Assembly: GCA_033964015.1 (NCBI GenBank)
Contig: JAWWUD010000101.1
Location: 186,001 to 250,000 of the forward strand
DNA: 64,000 nucleotides
Reading direction: 5' to 3'
Origin: Scolanthus callimorphus
Taxonomy: Eukaryota; Cnidaria; Anthozoa; Actiniaria; Edwardsiidae
Shown: positions 22,568 to 32,539 of the stretch, piece by piece
How the letters are laid out: each line of letters opens with the position of its first letter
How positions within the stretch are numbered: position 1 is the stretch's first letter
Program-made: the position numbers and the translations under genes
The notes under the pieces: model-generated
Seen by the model: only the letters and a program-made list of their open reading frames with translations
Database searches by the model: none
What the model was told of the DNA's origin: nothing

Positions 22568-23705
22568 TCAAACTGCAACTAAAAGTAACCGTTCATAAAG
22601 ACTAAGGGCCTCTCGCCAATGCATTGGCCTCTGAAGGTCAAGGGTATTCACTACATATCTAAAATATTCCTGGTATTCATTATCCTCATCCTTTTCTACT
22701 ATATGACCCTTTGCATACTCAAGCTCATTCAAGGGAACTGTGATGATTAGATCACGAACACCACCATGACTCTCTGGTAATGCATATATTGCATTTGGTC
22801 TTCCAGATATAGTGTCATGCCTGGATTTGCGTATATAGTGTGTGTTCCAGTGCTCTAAGACCTGATTTAAATCAGCTTGTAACAATTCGGCAAAGCAAAA
22901 CCACAGGCACTCTTTTTGTAAAGGATCACCAATGTTTAACTTTCCCACTTCTTGTAAGTCCTTAAAAAAGTTGATCCACCAACTGCTCCAGCTTTTTTCA
23001 AGGACGACCACCATGCCTCTATTCTTTGGTTTCTTGGTGAGGGTACATATTGATGTGAATCTGGATTATCAAGAAAAAAGCAGTGTATGGCAGCCATTGT
23101 TCCATTTTCTGTCCCAAGGTCAGTATAAAGGCGTCGTGGGCAGCCACCCTTTTTGCTGACAGCATCTAAATAGTATGCAGCTATATTATCAGGATAGCTA
23201 TTTGATCTAGTGACGTAAAGCCATAGCATTTTACGGCTAAACCCATCAATGCAACCGTGGATGGGGAATCCATACGGAGACAGTTTATCATAGCCGTCTG
23301 CATGCCAAGCACTGTTTGGGCCTGGATTATGATACTCTCGTCTTTGTAGTTTATGTGCTTTTCTCCTTTCGACGCCATCTGGATCTAATTCTAGCATCAA
23401 ATTTGTACTACTATTCGTGGTACAATTATCCCCTTGAGTCTAAGTGAGTGCCAGATTGATCGGTACCCGACACTTGAATTTGGACCATCTAAAAGCTCCA
23501 CTATAGCTTGTCTCACTTCCTGCTCATCGAAATCAACCTTTTTTCTCGATAAATCCATGGCCTTCAGCCGCCTTTTCAGAGTTCTAAGACTCATTTCAAT
23601 TCCAAAATCTTCCCGAAGCAATCCCCTTATCTCTTCGTATTCATATCCTTTATAAAACAGATATTCTATGGCTTCTTCTTCTTCGTAGTCATTGGAGGCC
23701 GCCAT
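22568..23705 (-). pseudogene. IS3EU-like integrase-type transposase, two single-base frameshifts
   Basis: The minus-strand gene starts at ATG 23705 (MAASNDYEEEEAIEYLFYKG). Its N-terminal helix-turn-helix region (YEEIRGLLREDFGIEMSLRT) is followed by a linker and an RNase H-fold catalytic core. Candidate triad residues are the Asp of WHADGYDKL, the Asp of RLYTDLGTENG and the Glu of NQRIEAWWSSL, the layout of IS3/retroviral-type integrases. The C-terminal region (SWSSWWINFFKDL...) follows to TGA near 22568. The frame breaks twice: near 23405 (a T run) and near 22993 (an A run); each would be explained by one missing base. It is therefore inactive as read, unless these are consensus errors. It would cut and join the TIR ends of this element. 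Confidence 0.8.
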
Positions 23706-23812
23706 TTTATTTCCAAATAGTCAAAAGTCGAGCATGCGCCGTTGAGCAAACTTCCGCCTTGGACCGCTGACCAAGAACACGGTATTTGTAAATTTGCCGT
23801 GATTATTTTGCC

Positions 23813-24000
23813 GTGAGTTTGCCTTGTTTTGCCGTGAGTTTGCTTTGTTTTGCCGTGAGTTTGCTTTGTTTTGCCGTGAGTTTGCTTTGTTTTGCCGTGA
23901 GTTTGCTTTGTTTTGCCGTGAGTTTGCTTTGTTTTGCCGTGAGTTTGCTTTGTTTTGCCGTGGAGTTTTTATTTTGCCGTGACACTTGTGGGCCACCGTA
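23813..24000 (-). repeat. Right TIR of the IS3EU-like element, with seven 21-bp repeats
   Basis: Complement of the left TIR: about seven GTTTTGCCGTGAGTTTGCTTT units followed by the terminal TGACACTTGTGGGCCACCGTA. Copy number differs from the left end (about 7 against 10). The adjacent TSD copy GGTTCT follows at 24001. Confidence 0.88.
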
Positions 24001-24480
24001 GGTTCTAGTTAGTTAACCGTATTAGAACCAGCGCCTTCTCTTTCCTAAATAAAAAAGAGAAAACAAACACACAAAAGGTTCTAGTTAGTTAACCGTATCA
24101 GAACCAGCGCCTTTTCTTTCCTGAATAAAAAAGAGAAAACAAACCCACAAAAGGTTCTAGTTAGTTAACCGTATCAGAACCAGCGCCTTCTCTTTCCTGA
24201 ATAAAAAAGAGAAAACAAACCCACAAAAGGTTCTAGTTAGTTAACCGTATCAGAACCAGCGCCTTTTCTTTCCTGAATAAAAAAGAGAAAACAAACACAC
24301 AAAAGGTTCTAGTTAGTTAACCGTATCAGAACCAGCTTTTCTTTCATGCAGATAAAAGGAAAATTCACAAAAGGCGCTAATTAGGAAACCGTGTCAAAAC
24401 CTACTCTTTTGTTTCATTTACATAAAAGAAAATATACTCACAAAAGGGTTCTAGTTAGTTAACCGTGTCAGAACCTGTGC
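24001..24480. repeat. 76-bp tandem repeat array, right part
   Basis: Units start at 24001, 24077, 24153, 24229 and 24305, each 76 bp apart, then two degenerate units to about 24480. The orientation and sequence match the array at 16333-16717. The two halves were one array before the IS3EU-like element inserted. Confidence 0.92.
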
Positions 24481-24699
24481 CTTTTGTTTACAGGAAACAA
24501 AGCCTGCGCGTTCTAAACACAATGACACGGGACTCCTTTGAGTCTTTTTGTTAAACTCAATTAGTGACTGCATAACATGCGCATAATTTCGATCCGAGGC
24601 ATGATATAAAAGCGTGGTTGTGAAACTTTTAATCACTCGGCTCTTGCCACACTCCAAATCAACACGCTCAATAGAATTCTACACGCTACACTGTCAAAT

Positions 24700-26590
24700 A
24701 TGGAAACCCTCGCTCAAGTCAACTGGAAACGTGGGCTAATTTCCGATGTTGTGCGGTCTGCAATTATCGATGAATCGCCTCTAAAGAAAGGACAGAAAGT
24801 GAAAGTGATATGGGGAACCAAAACCTGCACGGCTACTATTTCTTGCTATCCATATCAGAAACCCGCAGAAGCTACAACGTCCCCGGTGTTGGCTGAAAAA
24901 ACGTCAGAGAAAGCCAAATCGTAGACTGGTGAGTTAAATCAATTAATGAAAATCACGCATATTTTTTCAGACCTAATGTTTGACTCTTCCTCTTAAAACA
25001 GATACCGATTCCCCGTCTTCGGCTGAGGAGAGCTTCGAAGAAGAAACTGTCGATAATAGGAAACCCGCCAAACGTCCACGAAAAGAGAAGGATGCCAACA
25101 AGAAGAAAAAGGAAAAGAAAGAAAAGCCAAAGGGACAGGTATTAAGATAGCCGTATTATTTTTGTTGGAAAACCGTTAACTTTATTAGGCCGGTCTATTT
25201 TGGTGAGCGCTAAAGTGGTGTAGACTTTTGCGGGCTTTATAGACCTTTCACTTTTTGGGGATAATATTTTTTTGGTTGTTTTAGATTATCGAAATCGGTG
25301 AAAGTACCGCCGTGGTGGAAACATCAAATGCTTCAGATCTAGACGACGTTGTGGCGTTAGACACACGAGAGCCCAATTCTCCCGAGTTGCCCGTGGGCGA
25401 CCAGCCTTCTTCGCTAGAACTGCAAGTGGCGGAGCTGCCTTCATCGCCAAGGATTCCTCGTCGCCGCTACCAAGCTCTAGAGTTGCCGGACTTCGATGAC
25501 GACGATCTGCTGGCAGACACCAGGGAATCGTCTCCACAGCTCTGCAGACCATCAACAATGATGTCTCTTTCGTAAGTATTGTTTTTTTACGTTGTTTTTT
25601 TGGGCGGCGTATCGTGAAAAGTATTTTATCATCTCGCTCGGGTAAGCTATTCCCTACTGCTACTGGTAAATGCTGAAATTATTTTAACGTTAACATTCTG
25701 GATAATTATATTTTGCAGAGTGGTGGCAGTAGAGAACTCAGAGACGAACTCAGAGACGTGAGGCAGATTTTAGAGCGTCTCGAATGTGCCTTTGCCCGCC
25801 AGGAGGCTAAGCTGGACCGCCAGGAGGCTTTGCTGGACCTTCTGTTAGCCAGACAAGCGCCGCAGTTACTGCACCCGACGCCTCAGCAAAGTTCGTCGCC
25901 AATACCAGTCACTCCAGCCAGACAAGCGATGCCCCAAATACAAATGCTACGGACCCCTATGCTGCCGCCAGCCACTCCATCGCCGGTTTGCCCTTCGCAA
26001 TTCATTGAGCCTCTACGAGAGCGTTGTACAGGTAATTTCTAGTCCTGCTAAATACGAGAATCACACTCGGATAGTATCGGACGTATGGCAATGGATACTT
26101 GTACTATTTATTAACACTAAATGACGTTTTCTCTCTGCAGTTTGCGTTGGTGGAATGTCGACGATAACGTGACGAGTGACGAATTCGCCTTTTGCAAGGC
26201 AGCTTCCAAGCCGACGAAAATGGCCCTCCGTTTCCTAGACACGTTATGCTCCAAGGACCTTCTCGCTCGCTCCACAGTCTGCGGTGCTGCATCTGGCCTT
26301 GCCGCCTTAGATGCCAAACTTATGAGTGCAATCAAAGGTAAATGTGATTTAACGTATAACGATGGACTGGATGGACACATCAACGGAGAACAGATTACTG
26401 GTGTATTCATGAGGTTAAACCTTTTCTTAGACCGTTTATATTTTTTCCTATTTCAGCTGAAGTGTTGGAGTCTTTTACCCATTTATTCCGAAACGATCGC
26501 GAAAAGCACCAACTATGGGAGCAGTGCCGCATAAGTATCGGCAAACGATGCCAAAACTTACGAAAATCAACAGCGCCAAGAGCCATTTAA
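24700..26590 (+). pseudogene. BEN-domain protein gene, six exons, with two possible defects
   Basis: Exon 1 starts at ATG 24700 (METLAQVNWKRGLISDVVRS). Donors and acceptors: GTGAGT after 24928, ...AAACAG to about 25000; GTATTA near 25140, GTTTTAG to about 25284; GTAAGT at 25572, GCAGAG to 25720; GTAATT at 26032, CTGCAG to 26140; GTAAAT at 26338, TTTCAG to 26456. Products in order: an acidic/Lys-rich region (KRPRKEKDANKKKKEKK), a coiled coil (DELRDVRQILERLECAFA...), a Pro-rich linker, then a BEN-like fold (ALRFLDTLCSKDLLARSTVCG ... LDAKLMSAIKAEVLESF ... WEQCRISIGKRCQNLRKS) ending at TAA 26588. AATAAA follows near 26611. Two oddities: TAG at 24922-24924 lies in frame just before the first donor, and the join at 26031/26141 is out of phase by one base. 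BEN domains bind DNA and recur in repressors, viruses and transposons. Its place inside the Tc1 element suggests an accessory DNA-binding protein. Confidence 0.6.
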
Positions 26591-26884
26591 CGTTGTAATT
26601 ATTTCTAAAATAAAGACGTTAACTTTGAAATCATGCTGTCTACTGTTTATGAATTACAAGAAACGTTGCCAATTCCGCTTAACTTGCTCATAATTCTCGA
26701 GGTTTAACCCAAAAAGACGTGTATTTCTGTGAGAAGAACGCAAAGTTGGCAGCGTTGCTTTAAATTGCAAATCAACGCATCATTGTTTTGCTCTCGATAA
26801 GGAACCAGGCGAATCAAACTTTCATTGTTTTTGTTTTAAAAACGCTTGACAAGTAAGTTGTACATTTTCTAGCGCATTTAGAGT

Positions 26885-27055
26885 TTATTTGCATCGAAAA
26901 TTCAAAGGCCGTCTTCGAAAATTCGGAGGCCGAATTTTCGCCGCGCGAAAATTCAGCGAAAATCGGGTCGAAAGTTCGCTGCGAATTTTCGGACGATATT
27001 TCGTTGGAACAAAGGCCGAATTTCGTCGAATTTCGTTCCAGTTTCTTTTTGCTGG
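26885..27055 (-). repeat. Right TIR and subterminal repeats of the Tc1-type element
   Basis: The outermost 39 bp are the exact complement of 14503-14541. The inner part again consists of CGAAAATTCG-type units, different in order from the left end. TA follows at 27056-27057. Confidence 0.8.
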
Positions 27056-27456
27056 TAGACCAAGCAACCCTTTGTATCGTAGAGCTAGCATGTCAATATT
27101 CCAGATCTGCCCCCACTTTTGAGAAAATACATTTTCGAGAACCCTTTCCACACACGATTTATAGCCGATCAGGGAACATCTATGTTCGCGACCTCATAGT
27201 TTAAAAAATATTGAAGTGGAAGGAGGAAATAATTGCATTTTTATAGTTAGGATAAAAATGCCTTTTCATACATATAATATAAATGCTACTTGTTTTTTGA
27301 CCAGGATTCGGCTGGTCGGTTCTTACACGGACAGCCTCTTAAAAAGTGGACAGGGATTCTGAAGTTTAGCTCCACAGAAATACAAGCCGTGATATCACCA
27401 ATACACCCGGGGGGACTCCCCATAAGCATAGACGGGGGTGCTCGTCCTTTCCTTTA

Positions 27457-28353
27457 GACAGGTTTGGTCCGGTACAAATCCGCCTTAACCATAAAACACT
27501 GAAAGAAGCACAGATAATTATCTTTGCATGTATGACGACGAGGGCTATCCATTTAGAGTTGGTAACTGACAAAACAACAGACGCATTCCTTATGGCCTTT
27601 TGTAGATTCGCTTGTACTAGAGGCCATCCTAACGTTTGCTGGTCAGACCGTGGGACAAATTTCATTGGCACGCAAACATATCTGAAAGAACTGATGCAAG
27701 CAGAGAGCACTGAGAAGATTAAAGATACGCTAGCCGAGGAATTTAGTTGCGAATTTCACTGCGAATGGAATGTACCAAAAGCAAGCCATATGAACGGCAT
27801 GGTCGAGTCCCTTATCAAATCAGTACGTCAAGCCCTAGACACAAGTTGCAAACTACGAGCCTTCACGGAAGAGCAATGGCACACTTTGCTAGCGGAAATA
27901 ACGTATGCAGTTAACAGCCGCCCTTTGTATCCAAGTTCTGAAAGTGTTTGGGAATCCCCTGCAATCACCCCAAATGATGTTGTTATCGGAATTCACTCTG
28001 CACCCCCAGTACCAATTCCTGAAGACCGAGTTAACCCGAGACACTTAGCCCGAGCGACACAGCAGAGAGTGCAAGATTTCTGGAACGCCTGGATTAAGTA
28101 TTTCACACCAACCCTTCTCCCTAGGAACAAGTGGTATTGGCCGAGAGAAAATCTGCAACCAGGAGATTTAGTCTTAGAACTCGAGCCAACCCCAAGACGA
28201 AAGTGGAAAATGGCATTAGTGCAAGAGGTTTACCCAGGGACAGACGGACTAGTGATGAGGAAAGTCAAGATCAAGAACTCAAATGGAGAGTACGAGCGGC
28301 CAATACATAAACTTTGCTTGATTGCAACAAGAATCGAACTAGAAGCGGAATGA
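27457..28353 (+). pseudogene. BEL/Pao retrotransposon integrase fragment
   Basis: The frame is open from about 27457 to TGA 28353 and reads FGPVQIR...TTRAIHLELV, then CWSDRGTNFIGT (Asp), and ASHMNGMVESLIKSVR (candidate Glu), the catalytic core of a retroviral-type integrase. It continues into the C-terminal region common to BEL/Pao (NPRHLARATQQRVQDFWNAW...PGDLVLE...RKWKMALVQEVYPG). The zinc-binding N-terminus and everything upstream are absent. The sequence before it (27395-27455) is a dispersed G-rich repeat. No LTR was found nearby, so this is a truncated copy, distinct from the full element at 38.3-47.3 kb. Confidence 0.85.
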
Positions 28354-28664
28354 AAAAAACAGAAAACTCATGCGAAGACGTCCACAAGATTGTAAGTATA
28401 CTTAACTTAAGTATATGTATACAGTAGTTTATCAGATTTCTTTCAACACCATTACAATCATTACATAGAACTTTGAAATTAACCATATTGCGGTGTATTT
28501 ATAGTTGACTTTGTTCATCTAACACAAGTGCAAAACCGTGGATTAAACAAATGCAGTTATAGTGAGAGTTGTGGTCAAATCACTTACATTTTACCTCGGC
28601 AGGAGCAGGAGCTAGCGCCGCCATGTTGTATTTTCATCTGCGCGCGCAGCTTGCCGGCGATATT

Positions 28665-28726
28665 ATGGCCAGCGGAGTACCAAACAGCCGACGGAGGTCG
28701 AAACCACTAGAAGTCCTCGCGATAGG
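28665..28726 (+). CDS. Possible first coding exon of a host gene
   Basis: In a locally GC-rich stretch, ATG 28665 opens MASGVPNSRRRSKPLEVLAI and meets a strong donor (GGGTGAGT at 28727) in phase 2. GC-rich leader sequence and a consensus donor fit a promoter-proximal first exon. No partner exon could be assigned downstream, so the protein is unknown. Confidence 0.3.
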
Positions 28727-28836
28727 GTGAGTATTTTTCTGAATTTTACTTTAGAAAGACGTCTATACAACCCTGCAAATGTATAATCGCTTTCCAAAGT
28801 CGTTGTTTGTCGATATTAGAAAAACAAAGTAGGGTA

Positions 28837-29945
28837 AACATTGTTTGCACGGCATGTCTAATTCACGGAACCCACGGCCACGGAACCTACGGAACCTGGT
28901 GTACTTAACTTACTTATGTCCCGTTTTAGAGCAGAAAACACAACTCACGGTGAAGTGAACAACATCTACATAACCATTTCGGATTTCGGAGACGCTATAA
29001 TGTACTGGAGTACTGGTCACTAGTCAAATTCCACAGGCTTCACGCAGGCACGTGTAGCAGACAGACAGACAGACAGTATGTTTATTTAGAGAACCATATA
29101 CAAAGAGTAGTACATTATATAAATATTTAAATTGGCCAGGTTTGCCCAATGGTGAAGCAATCATAAATATATTTGGCTATTATGCTATTTGTGCAAATGA
29201 GTCGTCTTTCCTGCCCCCCGCCCCCCCCCCCCCCCCCCCAAAAAAAAACAAATGCTGAAGAGCGGGTGTTGGCCTTTGAAAAGCTAGAAATGAAAGATCC
29301 CTCGTTGCAGCCAGGAGACCCGAGACCCATACATGTGTCGTTATCTTAGTTCTTAGGGGAACCCATTCAAAGTTGTTTTTGTTTTTGTGCGTATTATTTT
29401 TGCGTATTAATTTTGTGATTGCTAAACACAATGAAATACAGCAAAAGTGTATTGCGGGACATAAATGCGCTGCATCCTGGTAGGTTAAACTATCTTTTAG
29501 TGGTGAAAACAAAAACTCCCGGAATTACAGATTTGCGAGAGGAGGCCATTTTGCTACGCGTAGATGCAAAGAGGAGGTCTAAACGCATGCTCAAGGCTGT
29601 AAGAAAATTGCTGCTTGGCAAGCCAAGCTGCATTTGACTGTCTGTGTGGCTGACTGTGGTTTCCCTGTGGATGCCGGTGTGGTCTCCTGTGGTAGCAGTG
29701 TGCCAGTTCATGTAGTGTTTCAGCGAATCCAAAGTTGCGGATAGAGTGGTTTTCACATGACTGTTGTGAAACCAATCGCAAAGTAATTACACCAATTCTG
29801 AACAAAACGTATGAGAGTAATTACAAAGTAATTGCTAATTACTCATGGCAGTCATCTGAAATCCACTCTATGTAGATGTTGTTTAAAAAGAGACATATAC
29901 ATCGGGTTCCGTGGGTTCCGTGAATTAGACATGCCGTTGTTTGCA
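28837..29945. repeat. Inverted pair bounding a 1.1-kb segment
   Basis: TTGCACGGCATGTCTAATTC...ACGGAACCCACGG at 28840-28880 is matched in inverted orientation by CCGTGGGTTCCGTGAATTAG...ACATGCCG at 29903-29945. The interior holds a (CAGA)n run at 29063, poly-C at 29211-29240 and an unrecognised 72-codon ORF (29419-29637). It may be a non-autonomous DNA element; target duplications are unclear. Confidence 0.5.
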
Positions 29946-29973
29946 ATAGTCTAAGCACCATATTAGTAGGGTC

Positions 29974-30914
29974 TGTTAGCGATTTTATTGTGTACTTTTG
30001 CGTACAGGCACCAAACTTGTATCTTGGGTGATATCAAAACGTTTTAGAGGGGGTGCCACCGAAAACAGCGAAAACAATACGAAAACGATAAGTGTGGATT
30101 CAAATCTTTTTAAAAACGGAGCAAAAAGTATCTGTTTTCGTTTGAAAATGGTGTAGTGTAGACAGGGTCTTAATGTGAAGAATAAAATATCGAACTAATG
30201 TCACTTGAGAAACAAAAATTTACTGTAGCAACTAATCTAAATTACACAAGGAATTTCTGCAGAAACCCATATGGGAAAAGCTGAATTTCCTAATGCACAT
30301 GCATTGGAAGTGTTCGGAAAATCACATGGGTAGCCATGGGAAATCCAAACACTGTCCTATTATTCTACCATGGGAAATTCAGCTTTTCCCAATTGTGTCA
30401 ATTGTGCCAATTTTGGTGCCTGTACGGTCTCGGCAGCTCCCAAAAGAGCCCCATGCCTATTTTGGACAAAATTGCCTCTCCCCCCCCCTCCCCCCCTAGG
30501 ACGAACATTTGTGGCACCCCCACTAAATCTGTTCGATATCACTCAAGGAAGGTATGTGCCAAGTTTGGTGCCTGTACGGTCTCGGAAGCTCCTAAAAGAG
30601 CACAGTGCCTATTTTGGACAAAATTGTCACCCCCTCCCACTCTTAGGGCCAACATTTTTGGCACTCCCTCTAAATCTGCTTTGTATCACACAAGGTATGT
30701 ATGTGCCAAGTTTGGTTCCTGCATGGTGTCGGCAGCTCCCAAAAAAGCCCCATGTCATCTTTTTGGACAAAATTGCCTCACCCACCTGGGGCGAACATTT
30801 GTGACACGCCCCTCTAAAACTGTTTGATTTCACCCAAGGAACATTTCTGCCAAGTTTGGTGCCTGTACGCAAAAGTGCACAATCCGAGGGTATTTTACCC
30901 TAACAGACCCTACT
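29974..30914. mobile_element. 0.94-kb MITE with internal tandem repeats
   Basis: The ends are TAGTAGGGTCTGTTAG at 29974 and CTAACAGACCCTACTA ending at 30914. TAT flanks both sides (or TA, if the ends are set differently). Similarity between arms extends inward about 90 bp (GTACAGGCACCAAACTT...TTTTAGAGGGG, with its complement at 30810-30870). The interior repeats a ~150-bp unit. No ORF is credible. Confidence 0.7.
30398..30872. repeat. ~150-bp tandem repeats, about three copies
   Basis: GCCAAGTTTGGTGCCTGTAC, followed by GGTCTCGGCAGCTCC and TATTTTGGACAAAATTG, recurs near 30398, 30557, 30702 and (partial) 30848. Reading frames stay open across it (up to 163 codons) through repetition, not coding selection. 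Confidence 0.75.
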
Positions 30915-31228
30915 ATATGAAGTCCCCTCAGCTCGGCAGTTTGAAAAGACAACTGCATGTTTGTAGTTGTCCATGTGATGCTAACGCTTTGCGGATCAAT
31001 GAATATAAATTAATTTTGCAACACCCATGCTACAAGCATGGAAAACATCTAAAATCGTAGTTCAGTATCAAAAATAATATGAAAATAATATGTTTTCATT
31101 GCCACTGGGCCGTTGATAGTTGTGTTTTCACTATTCCCATACATCCTTACTAATAGTAGTGCAGTAAAAAAAAATGCAATAAATGTATGAAAATATGAGA
31201 AAAAGTGGTGGTGCTCGAGCACCCCCTT

Positions 31229-31449
31229 AAAGGGGCACTTTCACGCTTGACAAGCAAATAATTTAAATCGCAATCCAGTTCCACCCTCGTGATAATAGAT
31301 AAAAGCACTATAAATTTTATTGATTTAACAGTTAAAAGGTCATTTAACAAACATGGACTGTTATTTTGGTTATTTCTGGTAAACTTAAATGTTAGAATAA
31401 GACTTTTTTTTTCAGGTTGTACAAAAATTAAGCGTGCAAGTGCCCCTTC
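31229..31449. repeat. ~220-bp MITE with AAAGGGGCACTT termini
   Basis: AAAGGGGCACTTTCACGCTT (31229) faces AAGCGTGCAAGTGCCCCTTC (31430-31449). The interior is AT-rich and non-coding. It is a typical short inverted-repeat element. Confidence 0.65.
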
Positions 31450-31789
31450 AATGTAACGCTGCCCCGCCTATGAAGCCCTAAAATTTATATGTGTCATATC
31501 AGTCGGCCGAGTCATACTGTATCATTCATTTGAATTTTTTCATACAACTCAGATGACCATATGGAAACACTCATGCGATACAATTGGGACAACTTATACA
31601 ACCCAGATAACTGAGACACCTGGTCATTTCACAGCCCCTGAGATAGAATCAATTCTATCTTCTATGGCTGGAACGGCAAGAAATGACATGTTGAAACCTG
31701 GTGGGGGGGGAGGGGAGGGGGGGGGGCTCCTATATGTCATCGGGTGGGGAAGCTCGTTGTATCTTTTAGGGGTTAAAATTTGGGTTCAT

Positions 31790-32423
31790 TAGGTATCTTT
31801 AAGGAGGCTGCCTACAGTTTTTCTTGAACTTGGCCTTTCAACTTTGTAATGTTTAGTTGTTTAGTGGAGAATTGAACGACCGCATGGTGAACGTCGCCAT
31901 GTTGGATTTATTACTCTCTTTAGTACCAGGATGTAGCCGCGTGACATATAACATTACGTGACATATCATCACATGTTTCCCTTTAAGAAAACACTGTTTT
32001 GTCATCACCATCTTAATCTACGGTAGATGGCTCCGGCAGTTTCCGTGGCGCGTTTCGATTTGTTTATAAGTGTCGAGTCAGGAGAGGGAGATGCGCCACG
32101 GGGGGAAAACGCGGGGTCACCGAAAAACGCACGCCATGGTATTTACCCATTTCTTACAATATCAGCTATTAGCTTATTTCCATCTAAACTTCTATCCAAT
32201 TACATATCTCCTAATTGATGGTTTCTCGTACTTGTGCTCAAACGGTCTGTTGTGGAACGCCTGGTATTTTTTGCATTCGGTGGCGATCGTATATCGGAAG
32301 AAAATGGTGGAGTTTTCAAGGTTTTTGCGCTTAATACTTTAGCATCAACATAATAAACTAGGTATTGACCTGCAAATCTCTGAAATTATCGTGTTTAGAA
32401 GGATTGTTTCACCCAATTCTTAG
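31790..32423. other. Non-coding stretch left of the Ty3 remnant
   Basis: No supported gene. AT-rich sequence with a short GC-rich patch near 32040-32110; short ORFs there show no domain-like features. Confidence 0.4.
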
Positions 32424-32539
32424 TCATTTTCTTAAAAGTGCGGAGAAGTGTGAAAGTGCGAAAAAGTGCGATTTTTGGGCAAAAGTGCGGAATCGCACTG
32501 CCGCACTTCCCCAGATGCCCTGTAAGATTGCTTGACATT

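Larger units (their letters stand above)
16718..24000. mobile_element. IS3EU-like DNA transposon carrying a HECT ubiquitin-ligase-like gene
   Basis: The element is bounded by inverted repeats starting TACGGTGGCCCACAAGTGTC at 16718 and ending with the complement at 24000. It is flanked by a 6-bp duplication GGTTCT (16712-16717 and 24001-24006), inside a unit of the 76-bp array, so the empty site can be read directly. It encodes an integrase-like DDE protein (minus strand, 22568-23705) of the family I associate with IS3EU, and a convergent zinc-ribbon/HECT gene (plus strand, 17087-20015). From memory, 6-bp duplications are typical of IS3EU; the superfamily label should be treated as inference. 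Confidence 0.85.
14503..27055. mobile_element. 12.6-kb Tc1/mariner-type DNA transposon (hosting a nested IS3EU-like element)
   Basis: The ends are perfect inverted repeats of 39 bp beginning CCAGCAAAAAGAAACTGGAA at 14503 and ending with its complement at 27055. TA lies directly outside on both sides (14501-14502 and 27056-27057), the Tc1/mariner target duplication. About 200 bp inside each end are rich in CGAAAATTCG/CGAATTTTCG units. The element holds a Tc1 transposase (plus strand, near the left end), a 76-bp tandem array and a BEN-domain gene (plus strand, near the right end). A 7283-bp element with its own TIRs is inserted in the array, so the original length was about 5.26 kb. Tc1 elements are usually 1-2 kb with one gene, so the size and second gene are unusual. 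Confidence 0.85.

Noticed and set aside
22568..23705. Retroviral or LTR-retrotransposon integrase
   Set aside because: No RT, protease or LTRs are nearby, and the gene lies between TIRs with a 6-bp duplication, so a DNA-transposon integrase fits better.
25286..25558. Minus-strand ORF opposite the third BEN exon
   Set aside because: It is the shadow of the plus-strand exon, which has splice sites in phase.
14503..27055. Chance similarity of CGAAAATTCG-rich ends rather than one element
   Set aside because: The outer 39 bp match exactly in inverted orientation, with TA on both sides and a Tc1 transposase inside; simple-sequence similarity alone would not give this.
30293..30872. Overlapping ORFs of up to 163 codons
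   Set aside because: They span a tandem repeat within a MITE, and several frames are open on both strands.
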